Below, piece after piece: positions 14,875 to 23,658 of a stretch of 35,406 nt of DNA. The stretch covers positions 1 through 35,406 of the forward strand of contig JAUIFY010000025.1 of the NCBI GenBank assembly GCA_030430245.1, read 5' to 3'. The translations under genes and the position numbers were made by a program. Position 1 is the stretch's first letter, and each line of letters opens with the position of its first letter. The notes beneath the pieces were generated by a model. The model saw nothing but the letters and a program-made list of their open reading frames with translations. It had not been told where the DNA came from and searched no databases. The stretch comes from a bacterium (GTDB taxonomy: Bacteria > Desulfobacterota > Binatia > UBA12015).

Positions 14875-16128
14875 TCAGTCGGCGTCGATCCGATGGATCG
14901 CGCCGTTCAGCGAGAGCACGTAGATCTCTCCATCCGCGTCCTGTCCGAACGAGGAGATCCCCCCGAGAACGCCATCGGGATCGATCTCCGCGGTGATTTC
15001 GTGATGCTCCAGGACCTCGCCCGCTTCCCAGCGCATCGCCCACACGCGGTTACTGCAGAAGTCCCCGTAGAGGTACCAGCCGCGCAGGTCCGGAATCGCG
15101 TCGCCGCGGTAGACGTAGCCACCCGTCACCGAGCAGCCGAGGTCGCGCCCGTACTCGACGGCGGGCAGCAGGAGACCGGTCGTGTCGCAGTCCTCGGGCG
15201 GGTCGAAGCAGTGGAGCCCCTCCATGACGTTCCAACCGTAGTTGCCGGCCCCGGAACCAGCCGCCTGGACGTGCACCTCTTCGAACAGGTCCTGTCCGAC
15301 GTCGGCGATGTAGAGATCGCCAGTCGCACGGTCGAAGCTGAACCGCCACGGATTGCGCAGACCGATCGCCCACACGTCGGGGTCCGCGCCCTCGAGATTC
15401 CCGTCGGGCGGCACGGGGTGGGTGTCGACGTCGATCCGGAGCATGGCGCCGAGCTTCGATTGCGGATCCTGGCCGGCGCCGAGCGGATCGGCCGCAGCGC
15501 CGCCGTCGCCCATGCCGACGTAGAGCAGGCCGTCCGGGCCGAACTCGACCATCCCCCCGTTGTGGTTGCCGAACGGCTGCTCGATCGTGAGGAAGCGCGC
15601 GACCTCGTCGGGCTTGGCCCGGTTCGGATCGTCTTCGGACACGACGTACTCGGCGACGACGGTCTCGCCATCCGGATCGGCCGTGTAGTTGATCACGAAA
15701 CGGCCGTTGGTCGCATAGCTCGGGTGGAAAGCGAGCCCCAGGAGCCCCCGCTCGCCGCCGAACCGCACCAGAGGCGTGACGTCGAGGAACGGCTCCGCGC
15801 GGAGCTCTCCGTCCACGAAGACGCGAATCGTTCCGGTCTGCTCGACCACGAACAGTCGCGGATCCCCCGGCGGCGAGACCGCGTAGAGCGGCGACGAGAG
15901 ATCGGCCGCGACCTCGGAAAGACGAAGCGCCGGAGGCCCCGCCGGCGCGGGCGACGCGGTCGGCTCCGGGGTCGCGGTCGGCCCGGGGGTCGGCGCCGCC
16001 GTGGGTCCCGGCTCCGGCTCGCCACCGCCGGTCGAGTCGTCGTCGCTCGAGCCGCAGGCGGCCGCGCAAGCCACGATCAGGAGAGCCCCGAGGGCTCGCG
16101 TCCAGGACCACCTTCGCGCTCGGATCAC
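14875..16128 (-). CDS. PQQ-dependent aldose/soluble glucose dehydrogenase-like lipoprotein
   Basis: A 417-residue six-bladed propeller of the GSDH/sorbosone dehydrogenase (YliI-like) family, which oxidises sugars with pyrroloquinoline quinone. Seen: SPLYAVSPPGDPRLFVVEQTGTI, GERGLLGLAFHP, the catalytic-type His in GNHNGG (H189), LLYVGMGDGG, and LRNPWRFSFD (R258). N-terminal signal with two candidate lipobox cysteines (C21, C25) and a Pro/Thr/Ala linker (about 37-65), so it is anchored outside the inner membrane. The GTG at 16128 is preferred because AAGGAAGGGGAG lies directly upstream; an ATG at 16170 is in frame. Physiological substrate unknown; PQQ synthesis genes are not in the window. Confidence 0.88.
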   Translation of the reverse strand: MIRARRWSWTRALGALLIVACAAACGSSDDDSTGGGEPEPGPTAAPTPGPTATPEPTASPAPAGPPALRLSEVAADLSSPLYAVSPPGDPRLFVVEQTGTIRVFVDGELRAEPFLDVTPLVRFGGERGLLGLAFHPSYATNGRFVINYTADPDGETVVAEYVVSEDDPNRAKPDEVARFLTIEQPFGNHNGGMVEFGPDGLLYVGMGDGGAAADPLGAGQDPQSKLGAMLRIDVDTHPVPPDGNLEGADPDVWAIGLRNPWRFSFDRATGDLYIADVGQDLFEEVHVQAAGSGAGNYGWNVMEGLHCFDPPEDCDTTGLLLPAVEYGRDLGCSVTGGYVYRGDAIPDLRGWYLYGDFCSNRVWAMRWEAGEVLEHHEITAEIDPDGVLGGISSFGQDADGEIYVLSLNGAIHRIDAD

Positions 16129-16193
16129 CTCCCCTTCCTTCCGGGTTCCGGCCGAGAGCGCAACTTGCATTCGGCGCGACCGGCTGCTCTTCG

Positions 16194-17045
16194 GTGCGCA
16201 TCCGCACCTTCCGACTTCGAACGCGCGTCTCGCACGCCGACGTGGACTTCCTGGGCGAGCTGAAGGTCTCGGCGCTGCTGGGGGATCTCGAGCAGGCGGC
16301 CGTCGAGGCGTCCGCCGATGGGGGCTTCGATCCCGCTCGGTACAACGCGGATGGGCGGGTGTGGATCGTCCGGCGCACGCGACTCGAGCGGCGGGCTCCC
16401 CTCGGCGGCGGCGACGAGATCGAGATCGAGACGCACGTCGAGGATTTCCGCCGCGCCCGGTCGCTCCGACGCTACGAGGTCGGACGTCGCGCCGGGCACG
16501 CGGTTGTCGGCGCAGCCAGCGCGGCGACCGCGACGACGGACTGGGTCTACTGCGACGTGGCGACGGGCCGTCCCGTCTCCGTCCCCGACGAGATGAAGCG
16601 GGCCCTGTTCGGAACGCCCGACGTCCCTGCGCGCGAGCGCGCCCCCCGGGTCGAGCCACCCGCACACCCTCCGCACGGCGAGCTCGAGGTCGAGGTGCGG
16701 CCCAGCCACCTCGACCACATGGAGCACGTGAACAACGCCGTCTGGGCCGACTTCCTCGAGGACGCGGCGTTCGCGCTCTTCGCCTCGCGCGGCCGCACGC
16801 TCGGCGCCATGCTCGACGAGGGCGGGGCGCTCCGCCTCCGCACGCTCGATCTCGAGTACCTGGGGGATGCCCGGCTCGGAGCCGTCCTCCGGGTCGACAC
16901 CTGGGTCGTCGGAGGCGATCTCGCGACCGCGCCGGTCCTGGTCCAAACGGCTCGGACCCGGGACGGGACGCGACTTCTCCGCGCCGCGAGCGAGTGGACC
17001 TGGCGCCGGCGACCGGCGGTTCTCGGCGGCGTCCCCGACGAATGA
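16194..17045 (+). CDS. Double hotdog acyl-thioesterase-like protein
   Basis: A 283-residue protein with two hotdog domains, about 1-130 and 155-265, resembling acyl-ACP thioesterases (FatA/FatB, 4HBT superfamily). The first repeat has VSHADVDFLGELKVSALLGDLEQA; the second has the typical VRPSHLDHMEHVNNAVWADFLEDA with HVNN. It would release fatty acids from ACP or CoA, in the cytosol. The GTG at 16194 is used; few alternatives exist before the first strand. It is divergent from the sugar dehydrogenase gene over 65 bases and precedes the histidine kinase by 40 bases on the same strand. Acyl specificity is unknown. Confidence 0.82.
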   Translation: MRIRTFRLRTRVSHADVDFLGELKVSALLGDLEQAAVEASADGGFDPARYNADGRVWIVRRTRLERRAPLGGGDEIEIETHVEDFRRARSLRRYEVGRRAGHAVVGAASAATATTDWVYCDVATGRPVSVPDEMKRALFGTPDVPARERAPRVEPPAHPPHGELEVEVRPSHLDHMEHVNNAVWADFLEDAAFALFASRGRTLGAMLDEGGALRLRTLDLEYLGDARLGAVLRVDTWVVGGDLATAPVLVQTARTRDGTRLLRAASEWTWRRRPAVLGGVPDE

Positions 17046-17085
17046 AGTTGATCGGGCACGGCAGGGTGGTATAGCGGCATCCCCA

Positions 17086-18240
17086 ATGGCCCGACCTCCT
17101 TTCCCTGACGGGAGCGGGGACGGCGCCGAGGCACCCCCCAATCCGCTTCGTTCCCTGCTTCCGCGCCTGGTCGCCGCACTCCCCGGACCGCTGCTCGTCC
17201 TCGACCGGCAGGAGCGCATCGCGCTCGCGAGCCCCGCCGCCGAGGAGATGTTCGGCAGCGCCCCGGGCGGCATGGTCGGCGTCCACGCGGGTCAGCTCTT
17301 CCCCGATGGCTGCGGCGGCGGTCCCACCCGAGCGTGGGGCGCGTGCGGTCGGACGCTGCGCCTGGAAGTGGCGCGGCGCCGCTTGCGGCACGGCGGGGAG
17401 GAGCTCGCGCTCCTCTGGCTGGAGAACGCGACCGAGCGGCGGCGTTTCGAGGAGTCGCTCCGCAACGACGTCGCCCACCTCGAACGGACGACCCGGGCCA
17501 AGAGCGACTTCGTCGCGACGGTGAGTCACGAGATCCGCACGCCGATGAACGCCGTCCTCGGCATGACCGACATCCTGCTCGAGAGCGACCTGGACGACGC
17601 GCAGCGCGAGCTCGCCGAGCGGGTGCGCCGCGCCGGGCTGAACCTCCTCCAGACCCTCAACGACGTCCTGGACCTCACGAAGGTCGAGGCCGGCCAGCTC
17701 GAGCTGTCGCCCTCGTCTTTCCGACTGCGCCCGTGGCTCGACGAGGTGATCGAGCTCTTCCAGACGCAGGCCGTCGACAAGGGCATCGCGCTCGAGAGCG
17801 CGATCGGTCGCGACGTGCCGGAGACGGTGCACGGGGACGCTCCGCGGCTGCGACAGGTGCTCGTGAACCTGGTCGGAAACGCCCTGAAATTCACGCGGGC
17901 GGGACGCGTCGAGATCCACATCGAGCTCGGCGAGCCCCCGGGACGGATCGCGTTCACCGTGCGGGACACGGGCATCGGGATCGAGCCGGCCGACCTCGAC
18001 CAGCTCTTCGAGCCCTGGCGACAGGCCCGGGCGTCCGCGCACCTGGGCAGCGGGCTCGGGCTCGCGATCGTGCGCCAGCTCGTCGAGCAGATGGGGGGGG
18101 CGATCGCGGCGGAGAGCATTCCGGGCGAGGGGTCCGCGTTCCGGTTCGTGGTGCCGCTCGAGGTTCGACCGGCACCACATCGGGAGCCCTCTCCCGTCCC
18201 GCGCGATCCGCCCGATTCCCGCTCCCAGCGCCTCGCCTGA
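17086..18240 (+). CDS. Soluble PAS-type sensor histidine kinase
   Basis: A 384-residue kinase without membrane helices. A PAS-like sensor is at about 25-115, a short coiled linker follows, then HisKA with the phospho-accepting H148 in VSHEIRTPMNAVLGM, and HATPase_c with the N box NLVGNALKF (N261, N265), G1 DTGIGI (294-299) and G2 GSGLGLAI (321-328). The C-terminal 25 residues are Pro/Arg-rich. It belongs to the group related to hybrid kinases but has no receiver domain, and no response regulator is adjacent, so it is an orphan. Ligand sensed by the PAS domain is unknown. ATG 17086 starts just before the first ordered region. Confidence 0.92.
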   Translation: MARPPFPDGSGDGAEAPPNPLRSLLPRLVAALPGPLLVLDRQERIALASPAAEEMFGSAPGGMVGVHAGQLFPDGCGGGPTRAWGACGRTLRLEVARRRLRHGGEELALLWLENATERRRFEESLRNDVAHLERTTRAKSDFVATVSHEIRTPMNAVLGMTDILLESDLDDAQRELAERVRRAGLNLLQTLNDVLDLTKVEAGQLELSPSSFRLRPWLDEVIELFQTQAVDKGIALESAIGRDVPETVHGDAPRLRQVLVNLVGNALKFTRAGRVEIHIELGEPPGRIAFTVRDTGIGIEPADLDQLFEPWRQARASAHLGSGLGLAIVRQLVEQMGGAIAAESIPGEGSAFRFVVPLEVRPAPHREPSPVPRDPPDSRSQRLA

Positions 18241-18308
18241 CGGCCCCCGCGCCTCCACGGCCGTCGAGTCAACTGGAACGAGGAACGCGGGCGAGGTAGA
18301 CGACCGCG

Positions 18309-20021
18309 GTGCGCTTCTCGACGCTGTTCGCCCCGACGCTGAAGGACGATCCCACCGACGCGGAGGTCGTGAGCCACAAGCTCCTGGTCCGCGCGGGCAT
18401 GATCCGTCAGATCGCCCGAGGGATCTACGACTACCTACCGCTCGGACTCCGCGTCCTGAAGAACGTCGAGAACATCGTCCGCGAAGAGATGAACCGCGCG
18501 GGCGCCCAGGAGCTGCTCCTCCCCGCGGTGTGCCCGGCCGAGCTCTGGCAGGAGAGCAAGCGCTGGGACGTCTACGGCAAGGAGCTCTTGCGGCTGAAGG
18601 ACCGCCACGAGCGCGACTTCTGCATCGGCCCGACCCACGAAGAGGTGATCACGGACGTGGTGCGCAGCGCCGTTCGCTCGTATCGCGATCTGCCGCTGAA
18701 CCTCTATCAGGTCCAGACGAAGTTCCGCGACGAGATTCGCCCGCGCTTCGGTCTCATGCGCGGCCGCGAGTTCCTCATGAAGGACGCGTACTCGTTCCAC
18801 ACCGACAAGGCCGACTGCGAGCGCGAGTACCGCCACATGTTCGAGGCATACGAACGCATCTTCCGGCGATGCGGCCTCGAGTTCCGCGCGGTCGAAGCGG
18901 ACACCGGCGCGATCGGTGGAAGTCTGAGCCACGAGTTCCAGGTGCTCGCCGACTCCGGCGAGGACGCGATCGCCGCCTGCAGCGCGTGCAGCTACGCGGC
19001 GAACGTGGAGCTGGCCGCGCTCGGCGAGCCGACGCCGGACGCTCTCACCGAAGAGGTGAGCGTCGAGCTGCAACGCGTCGCCACGCCGAGCCAGCGCACG
19101 GTGGAGGACGTCTCGTCGTACCTCGACCTTCCGGTCGATCGCTTCATCAAGACGTTGATCTTCGAGAAGGACGATGGAAGCCCCGTGGCCGCCCTGGTGC
19201 GCGGCGACCAGACACTCTCCGAGGCGAAGCTCCGCGCGGCGCTCGGCTGCGAATGGGTTCGCCTCGCCGAAGCCGACACCGTGCACGAGGTGACCGGAGC
19301 CTCGGTCGGCTTCGCAGGGCCGGTCGGACTCGACGCCCCCATCGTCGCCGACCTCTCCCTCCACGGGATCCGCGGCGCGGCGAGCGGCGCCAACAGCGAC
19401 GACGAGCATCTCGTCGGCGTCGAGCACGGGCGTGACTTCGGGACCGGCGTGACGTTCGCCGACCTGCGCGAAGCGGTCGCGGGCGATCGCTGCCCGCGGT
19501 GTGGTGAGGGCACCTACGCGATCCATCGCGGAATCGAGGTCGGCCAGGTCTTCTACCTCGGCACGAAGTACAGCAACGCGCTGGGCGCCACGTACCTCGA
19601 CGCCGAGGGGCAGACCAAGCCGATCGAGATGGGCTGTTACGGCATCGGCATCTCGCGCACGATGGCCGCGGCCATCGAGCAGAGCCACGACGACGACGGC
19701 ATCATCTGGCCGCAGCCGCTCTCGCCGTACCCGGTCGAGATCATCCCCGTGTCCCTGACCGACGCCGCCGTCGTCGAGACCGCGGAGAAGCTCGACGCGG
19801 CGCTGCGCGAGAAAGGCCACGAAGCGCTCGTGGACGACCGCGACGAACGCGCGGGCGTGAAGTTCAAAGATGCCGACCTCATCGGAATCCCACTGCGCGT
19901 CACCGTGGGGAAGAAGGGCCTCGAGAAGGGCATCGTCGAGCTCAAGCACCGGGCCGATGGCACGGTGGAAGAGATCCCGATCGGCGAAGCGCCGGCCCGT
20001 CTCGTGGAGAAGATCGGTTGA
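18309..20021 (+). CDS. proS: Prolyl-tRNA synthetase, bacterial type with editing domain
   Basis: A 570-residue class II synthetase charging tRNA-Pro, of the normal length for the bacterial type. Seen: the N-terminal ATLKDDPTDAEV-like block, CIGPTHEEVITD (106-116), motif 2 RPRFGLMRGREFLMKDAYSFH (about 144-164), a YbaK-type editing insertion (about 255-385) that clears Ala-tRNA-Pro, and motif 3 GIGISRTMAAAIEQ (from 445). Two cysteine pairs, C224/C227 and C395/C398, flank the insertion and could bind zinc. The C-terminal anticodon-binding domain follows. GTG start at 18309. First gene of a compact operon: its stop overlaps the pyrF start (TTGA). Confidence 0.97.
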   Translation: MRFSTLFAPTLKDDPTDAEVVSHKLLVRAGMIRQIARGIYDYLPLGLRVLKNVENIVREEMNRAGAQELLLPAVCPAELWQESKRWDVYGKELLRLKDRHERDFCIGPTHEEVITDVVRSAVRSYRDLPLNLYQVQTKFRDEIRPRFGLMRGREFLMKDAYSFHTDKADCEREYRHMFEAYERIFRRCGLEFRAVEADTGAIGGSLSHEFQVLADSGEDAIAACSACSYAANVELAALGEPTPDALTEEVSVELQRVATPSQRTVEDVSSYLDLPVDRFIKTLIFEKDDGSPVAALVRGDQTLSEAKLRAALGCEWVRLAEADTVHEVTGASVGFAGPVGLDAPIVADLSLHGIRGAASGANSDDEHLVGVEHGRDFGTGVTFADLREAVAGDRCPRCGEGTYAIHRGIEVGQVFYLGTKYSNALGATYLDAEGQTKPIEMGCYGIGISRTMAAAIEQSHDDDGIIWPQPLSPYPVEIIPVSLTDAAVVETAEKLDAALREKGHEALVDDRDERAGVKFKDADLIGIPLRVTVGKKGLEKGIVELKHRADGTVEEIPIGEAPARLVEKIG

Positions 20022-20794
20022 GCAAGACCGCGGCGACCCGCCCCGGTCCGCTCGAGCGCGCTCGGGAGCGCCTGATCTTCCCGCTCGACGTGCCGACCGC
20101 GACCGAGGCGAAAGACCTCATCGACCTCTTGTCGGGCGAAGTCGGCGTGTTCAAGGTCGGCAAGCAGCTCTTCCTGCACGCCGGGCCCGACATCATTCGA
20201 CATCTGCGCGAGCGCGGGCAGCAGGTGTTCCTCGACCTCAAGTTCCACGACATCCCGCGCACCGTCGCGCGCGCGTCGCTCGAGGCCACGCGGCTCGGGG
20301 TGAAGATGTTCACGGTCCACGCGTCTGGATCCTTCGAGATGATGCGGATGACGGCCGAACAGGTTCGCCAGACCTGCCGGCGCGAGAACCTCGAGCGCCC
20401 GACGATCCTCGCGGTCACGGTGCTCACGAGCTTGTCCGGCGAAGACCTCAAGATGGTGGGCGTACGCTCCGGCGTCCTGTCCCAGGTGGTCCGCCTGGCC
20501 AAGCTCGCACGCGAAGCCGGGATGAACGGCGTGGTCGCGTCGCCGCTGGAGGTCGAGGAGATCCGCAAGGCCTGCGGCCGTCGTCTGACGATCGTGACAC
20601 CGGGCATCCGGCCGCTGAGCTCCGACGTCGAGGACCAGAAGCGCGTGACCACGCCCGGAGACGCCATCCGCGCGGGCTCGGACTACCTGGTCGTCGGCTC
20701 GCCCATTCGAAACGCAGACGATCCCGTGCACGCCGCGCGGGCGATCGTCGAGGAGATCGCCGACGCCATGCGTCGCGGGAGAGCCCGCCGATGA
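20018..20794 (+). CDS. pyrF: Orotidine-5'-phosphate decarboxylase
   Basis: A 258-residue PyrF catalysing the last step of UMP synthesis. The TIM-barrel signature residues are visible: D24 in FPLDV, K47 in KVGKQLF, the catalytic DLKFHDIP (D73, K75, D78) and TPGIRP plus GSDYLVVGSPI (phosphate binding) near the C-terminus. The TTG start at 20018 overlaps the proS stop; it is about 20 residues longer at the N-terminus than needed for the barrel, and no ATG exists before the barrel. Its stop overlaps the next ATG (ATGA). Linkage of proS, pyrF and M16 peptidases is likely for expression only; I see no biochemical link. Confidence 0.95.
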   Translation: MSKTAATRPGPLERARERLIFPLDVPTATEAKDLIDLLSGEVGVFKVGKQLFLHAGPDIIRHLRERGQQVFLDLKFHDIPRTVARASLEATRLGVKMFTVHASGSFEMMRMTAEQVRQTCRRENLERPTILAVTVLTSLSGEDLKMVGVRSGVLSQVVRLAKLAREAGMNGVVASPLEVEEIRKACGRRLTIVTPGIRPLSSDVEDQKRVTTPGDAIRAGSDYLVVGSPIRNADDPVHAARAIVEEIADAMRRGRARR

Positions 20795-22131
20795 GACTGG
20801 TCGCTCTTCTCCTCCTGCTCACCGCGGCGCCGGCCTTCGGCGAGATGACGTACGGCGAGCAGGTGGTGGAACGAACGCTGGACAACGGATTCGAGATGAT
20901 CCTGCTCGAGGATCACAAAGCACCCGTCGCGGTCGTGCAGGTCTGGTACCGCGTCGGCGCCCGGAACGAGCTCCCCGGAACGACGGGGCTCTCCCACATG
21001 CTCGAGCACATGATGTTCAAGGGCACGAAGAAGAACGGCCCCGGCGAGTACTCGCGCATCATCTCGCGCAACGGCGGCGACGAGAACGCGTTCACGTCGG
21101 ACGACGGGACGACGTACTTCGCGAAGATCGCGGCGGACCGGATCGACGTGGAGCTCGAGCTCGAAGCCGATCGCATGCGTAATCTCGTCTTGAACGAGGA
21201 GCTCTTCGAGCCCGAGCGACAGGTCGTCATGGAAGAGCGCCGCATGCGCGTCGACGACCAGCCGATCTCGTATCTGCTGGAGACCCTGGGCGCGCTGACG
21301 TTCCTCGAGCACCCCTATCGCCAGCCCGTCATCGGATGGGGCTCGGACATCGAGGGCTGGAAGCTCTCCGACCTGAAGCGGCAGTACGATCAGTACTACC
21401 AACCGAACAACGCCTTCCTCGTCGCGGTCGGCGACTTCGACGCCGCGCGGCTCGGGGACCGGATCGCCGAGCTCTTCGGACCGATCCCGCGCGGCCCCGA
21501 CGCCCCACCGGTCCGCGCGCGGGAGCAGGCGCCGCGGGGCGGGGCACGCGTCACGGTCGAGCGACCGGCGAAGCTGCCCTTCATCGCGATCCATCATCGC
21601 GTCCCCAATCTGAACCACCCCGACAGCGCGGCGTTGGAGGTTCTCGAGGTGGTTCTGAGCGCGGGCAAGAGCTCGCGCCTCTACCGCGACCTGGTCGAGA
21701 CCGAGCGTCTCGCTCTCGACGCCAGCGCCAGCTACGCCCGAACGGCGATCGACGACAAGACGTTCTCGCTCACGGCCCAAGCGCAGCCCGGGGTCGACCC
21801 GGCCGACCTCGAGGTGGCCCTCCTGGCGCAGATCGAGGCCCTTCGGAGCGCGCCCCCCTCCGACGAGGAGCTCGAGCGCGCGAAGGCCCAGATCGAATCG
21901 TCGTTCGTCTTCTCCCAGGACTCGATGTTCTACCGCGCGATGATCCTGGGGACCTACGAGCTGGCGGGCGACTGGCGCAAGGCCGACGAGTACCTACCGG
22001 GCGTACGGGCCGTCACGGCCGAAGACGTGCAGCGAGTCGCCGGGACGTGGCTCGTCGACGAGAACCGCACGACCGGAATCCTGTTGCCCGCCGAGCCGGA
22101 ACCCGCACCCGCGGAGGCCCCCGCATCATGA
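20791..22131 (+). CDS. M16 family zinc peptidase, active subunit
   Basis: A 446-residue exported insulinase-type (M16B) peptidase. A signal peptide covers about residues 1-17 (LLLLLTAAPAFGE). The inverted zinc motif HxxEH is HMLEH (69-73), and the third ligand is E150 in ERQVVMEERRM, the spacing expected for HxxEHx76E. A second, non-catalytic M16 half follows (about 215-430). The enzyme should be periplasmic and degrade small peptides or process exported proteins. It overlaps pyrF and the following M16 gene by ATGA at each end, so subunits are coupled. Such pairs form heterodimers in which the other subunit lacks zinc. Confidence 0.93.
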   Translation: MRLVALLLLLTAAPAFGEMTYGEQVVERTLDNGFEMILLEDHKAPVAVVQVWYRVGARNELPGTTGLSHMLEHMMFKGTKKNGPGEYSRIISRNGGDENAFTSDDGTTYFAKIAADRIDVELELEADRMRNLVLNEELFEPERQVVMEERRMRVDDQPISYLLETLGALTFLEHPYRQPVIGWGSDIEGWKLSDLKRQYDQYYQPNNAFLVAVGDFDAARLGDRIAELFGPIPRGPDAPPVRAREQAPRGGARVTVERPAKLPFIAIHHRVPNLNHPDSAALEVLEVVLSAGKSSRLYRDLVETERLALDASASYARTAIDDKTFSLTAQAQPGVDPADLEVALLAQIEALRSAPPSDEELERAKAQIESSFVFSQDSMFYRAMILGTYELAGDWRKADEYLPGVRAVTAEDVQRVAGTWLVDENRTTGILLPAEPEPAPAEAPAS

Positions 22132-23477
22132 AGCGACGACTCCGAGCAGCCCTCCTGACGGCTCTGGCGGCGGCCGCCATCGCGAGCCCCACGCCGGCGC
22201 GCGCGAGCCGCCCCGAGGTCACGCGAGCGACCCTCGACAACGGCTTGCGACTCGTCCTCTCCGAGCAGCCCGCCGTTCCCATCGTCTCGATCGACTGCCT
22301 GGTCGACGGGGGTGCCCGGGTGGATCCGGCCGCGCGCCCCGGCCTCGCCGCGCTCACCGGAGCGCTCCTCGAGGAGGGGACCCAGGGGCGCTCGGGGCAG
22401 GACATCGCGAAGCAGATCGACTCCCTGGGCGGCTCGTTCTCGACGGGATCGGCCACCGACTGGGTCAGCGTGGGGGCGAGCGTGCTCTCGCGAGACTTCG
22501 AGACCGGCGTCGACCTCGTCGCGCGGAGCCTCCGCGAGCCCACGTTCCCCGACGAGGCCGTCGAACGGCTGCGCGCCGATACCCTGGGAGAGATCCAGGC
22601 ATCGGAGGAGCACCCCGGCTATGTCGCGAGCCGCGGCTTCCGCAGCGCCCTCTTCGGGGCGGCCCCGTACGGGCACCCCGCCCACGGCACGGCGGAGTCG
22701 GTCGAGGCGATCACGCGCGCCGAGATCCTCGGGTATCACGCGAACTGGATCGTACCCGAACGAACGATCTGCGCGATCGTCGGCGACGTGAAACCCGGGC
22801 GAATGGAAGAGGTCGCGAGAAAGAAGCTGGGCTCATGGAAGCGCGGAACGTCGCCCTCGGAGCCGAAGCCCGCGACGGCGCCGCCCGCGCGAGAGCGCAT
22901 CCTCGACATGCCGACGACGCAGGCCAACATCATGATCGGTCAGATCGGCGTCGACCGGAAGAACCCGGATTTCTTCGCGATCCGCGTCATGAACCACATC
23001 CTGGGAGGAGGCGGCTTCCAGTCGCGCCTGGTCGACACGGTTCGCGACGAGAACGGTCTCGCCTACTCGATCCACAGCAGCTTCGGCTCGAACCGATTTC
23101 CCGGAGCGTTCCAGGTCTCGCTCCAGACGAAGGTGGAGAGCGCGAAGGCCGCAATCGACCTGGTTCGCGCGGAAATCACCAAGATCCACGACGAGGGCGT
23201 GACGCAGGAGGAGCTCGAGGCGGCCCAGGACTACCTGACCGGGAATTTCCCCCTGAGCCTCGACTCGACGTCGAAGCTGACCAGCTTCCTGGCCCAAATC
23301 GAGTACTTCGGGCTCGGCGACGACTACATCGAGACGTACGGGGATCGCATCCGAGCGGTGACGGTGGCAGACGTCGCCGACGCGGCGCGCAAGTACCTCC
23401 ACCCGGACGCCCTCGTGCAGGTCGTCGTGGGCCCCGAAGCCGAGCTGACCGCCCAGGGAGTGCGCTCGAGCCCGTGA
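22128..23477 (+). CDS. M16 family peptidase-like protein, zinc motif lost
   Basis: A 449-residue exported M16 homologue with a signal peptide (about 1-27, cleavage near ARA). At the position of HxxEH the sequence reads AALTGA (A75, G78, A79), so zinc binding and catalysis are lost. The C-terminal half keeps the [10 protein letters not shown] block that supplies substrate-binding residues to the active partner in M16 heterodimers. It is expected to pair with the preceding zinc-bearing subunit, whose stop overlaps its ATG. Last gene of the proS-pyrF-M16-M16 operon. Confidence 0.92.
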   Translation: MKRRLRAALLTALAAAAIASPTPARASRPEVTRATLDNGLRLVLSEQPAVPIVSIDCLVDGGARVDPAARPGLAALTGALLEEGTQGRSGQDIAKQIDSLGGSFSTGSATDWVSVGASVLSRDFETGVDLVARSLREPTFPDEAVERLRADTLGEIQASEEHPGYVASRGFRSALFGAAPYGHPAHGTAESVEAITRAEILGYHANWIVPERTICAIVGDVKPGRMEEVARKKLGSWKRGTSPSEPKPATAPPARERILDMPTTQANIMIGQIGVDRKNPDFFAIRVMNHILGGGGFQSRLVDTVRDENGLAYSIHSSFGSNRFPGAFQVSLQTKVESAKAAIDLVRAEITKIHDEGVTQEELEAAQDYLTGNFPLSLDSTSKLTSFLAQIEYFGLGDDYIETYGDRIRAVTVADVADAARKYLHPDALVQVVVGPEAELTAQGVRSSP

Positions 23478-23580
23478 CGACGCTCAAGCGAGTGCGGCTC
23501 GCGGCCGAGAACTACAAGAAGTGGGCGAGTCGTACCTTGACTCCCCACTGCCCGGCAATTACCTCAGCCCCATCCGGTGC

Positions 23581-23607
23581 ACGTCGGTACCCTACGTCGG
23601 TGCCTAC
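23581..23607. repeat. Tandem imperfect repeat before the rpoD leader
   Basis: ACGTCGGTACCCTAC (23581-23595) is followed by ACGTCGGTGCCTAC (23594-23607), sharing 13 positions. The pair ends directly at the leader ribosome binding site. It could be a regulator binding site or a duplication; function unknown. Confidence 0.5.
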
Positions 23608-23644
23608 GGAGGTAGTGGAAATGCAAACCGCGAGCGTGTCCTGA
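23608..23644 (+). CDS. Seven-codon leader ORF before rpoD, with strong RBS
   Basis: A GGAGGT at 23608-23613 is spaced seven bases from ATG 23621, which opens the peptide MQTASVS and stops at TGA 23642-23644. This is the best ribosome binding site in the region, yet its frame is not that of rpoD. The rpoD GTG lies 14 bases after the leader stop, with GAAGG overlapping the stop. It suggests translational coupling or attenuation of rpoD. It may instead be a chance motif or an indel in the assembly. The feature span includes the ribosome binding site. Confidence 0.4.
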
Positions 23645-23658
23645 AGGTCCTGCCCAGG

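Noticed and set aside
14155..16263. 702-codon plus-strand open frame
   Set aside because: Antisense to the DsbA-like and sugar dehydrogenase genes; low-complexity translation without recognisable fold.
14875..18258. 1127-codon minus-strand open frame
   Set aside because: Only its last third (sugar dehydrogenase, from 16128) is real. The rest lies antisense to the thioesterase and the histidine kinase, which have intact motifs.
23537..23565. Promoter TTGACT with -10 TACCTC before rpoD
   Set aside because: Only two of six -10 positions match; too weak to report as a feature.
23521..23658. Upstream GTG start for rpoD
   Set aside because: It would add 46 residues without similarity to sigma factors, crossing the repeat and leader ORF. 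The GTG at 23659 gives a typical MPK-like basic start.
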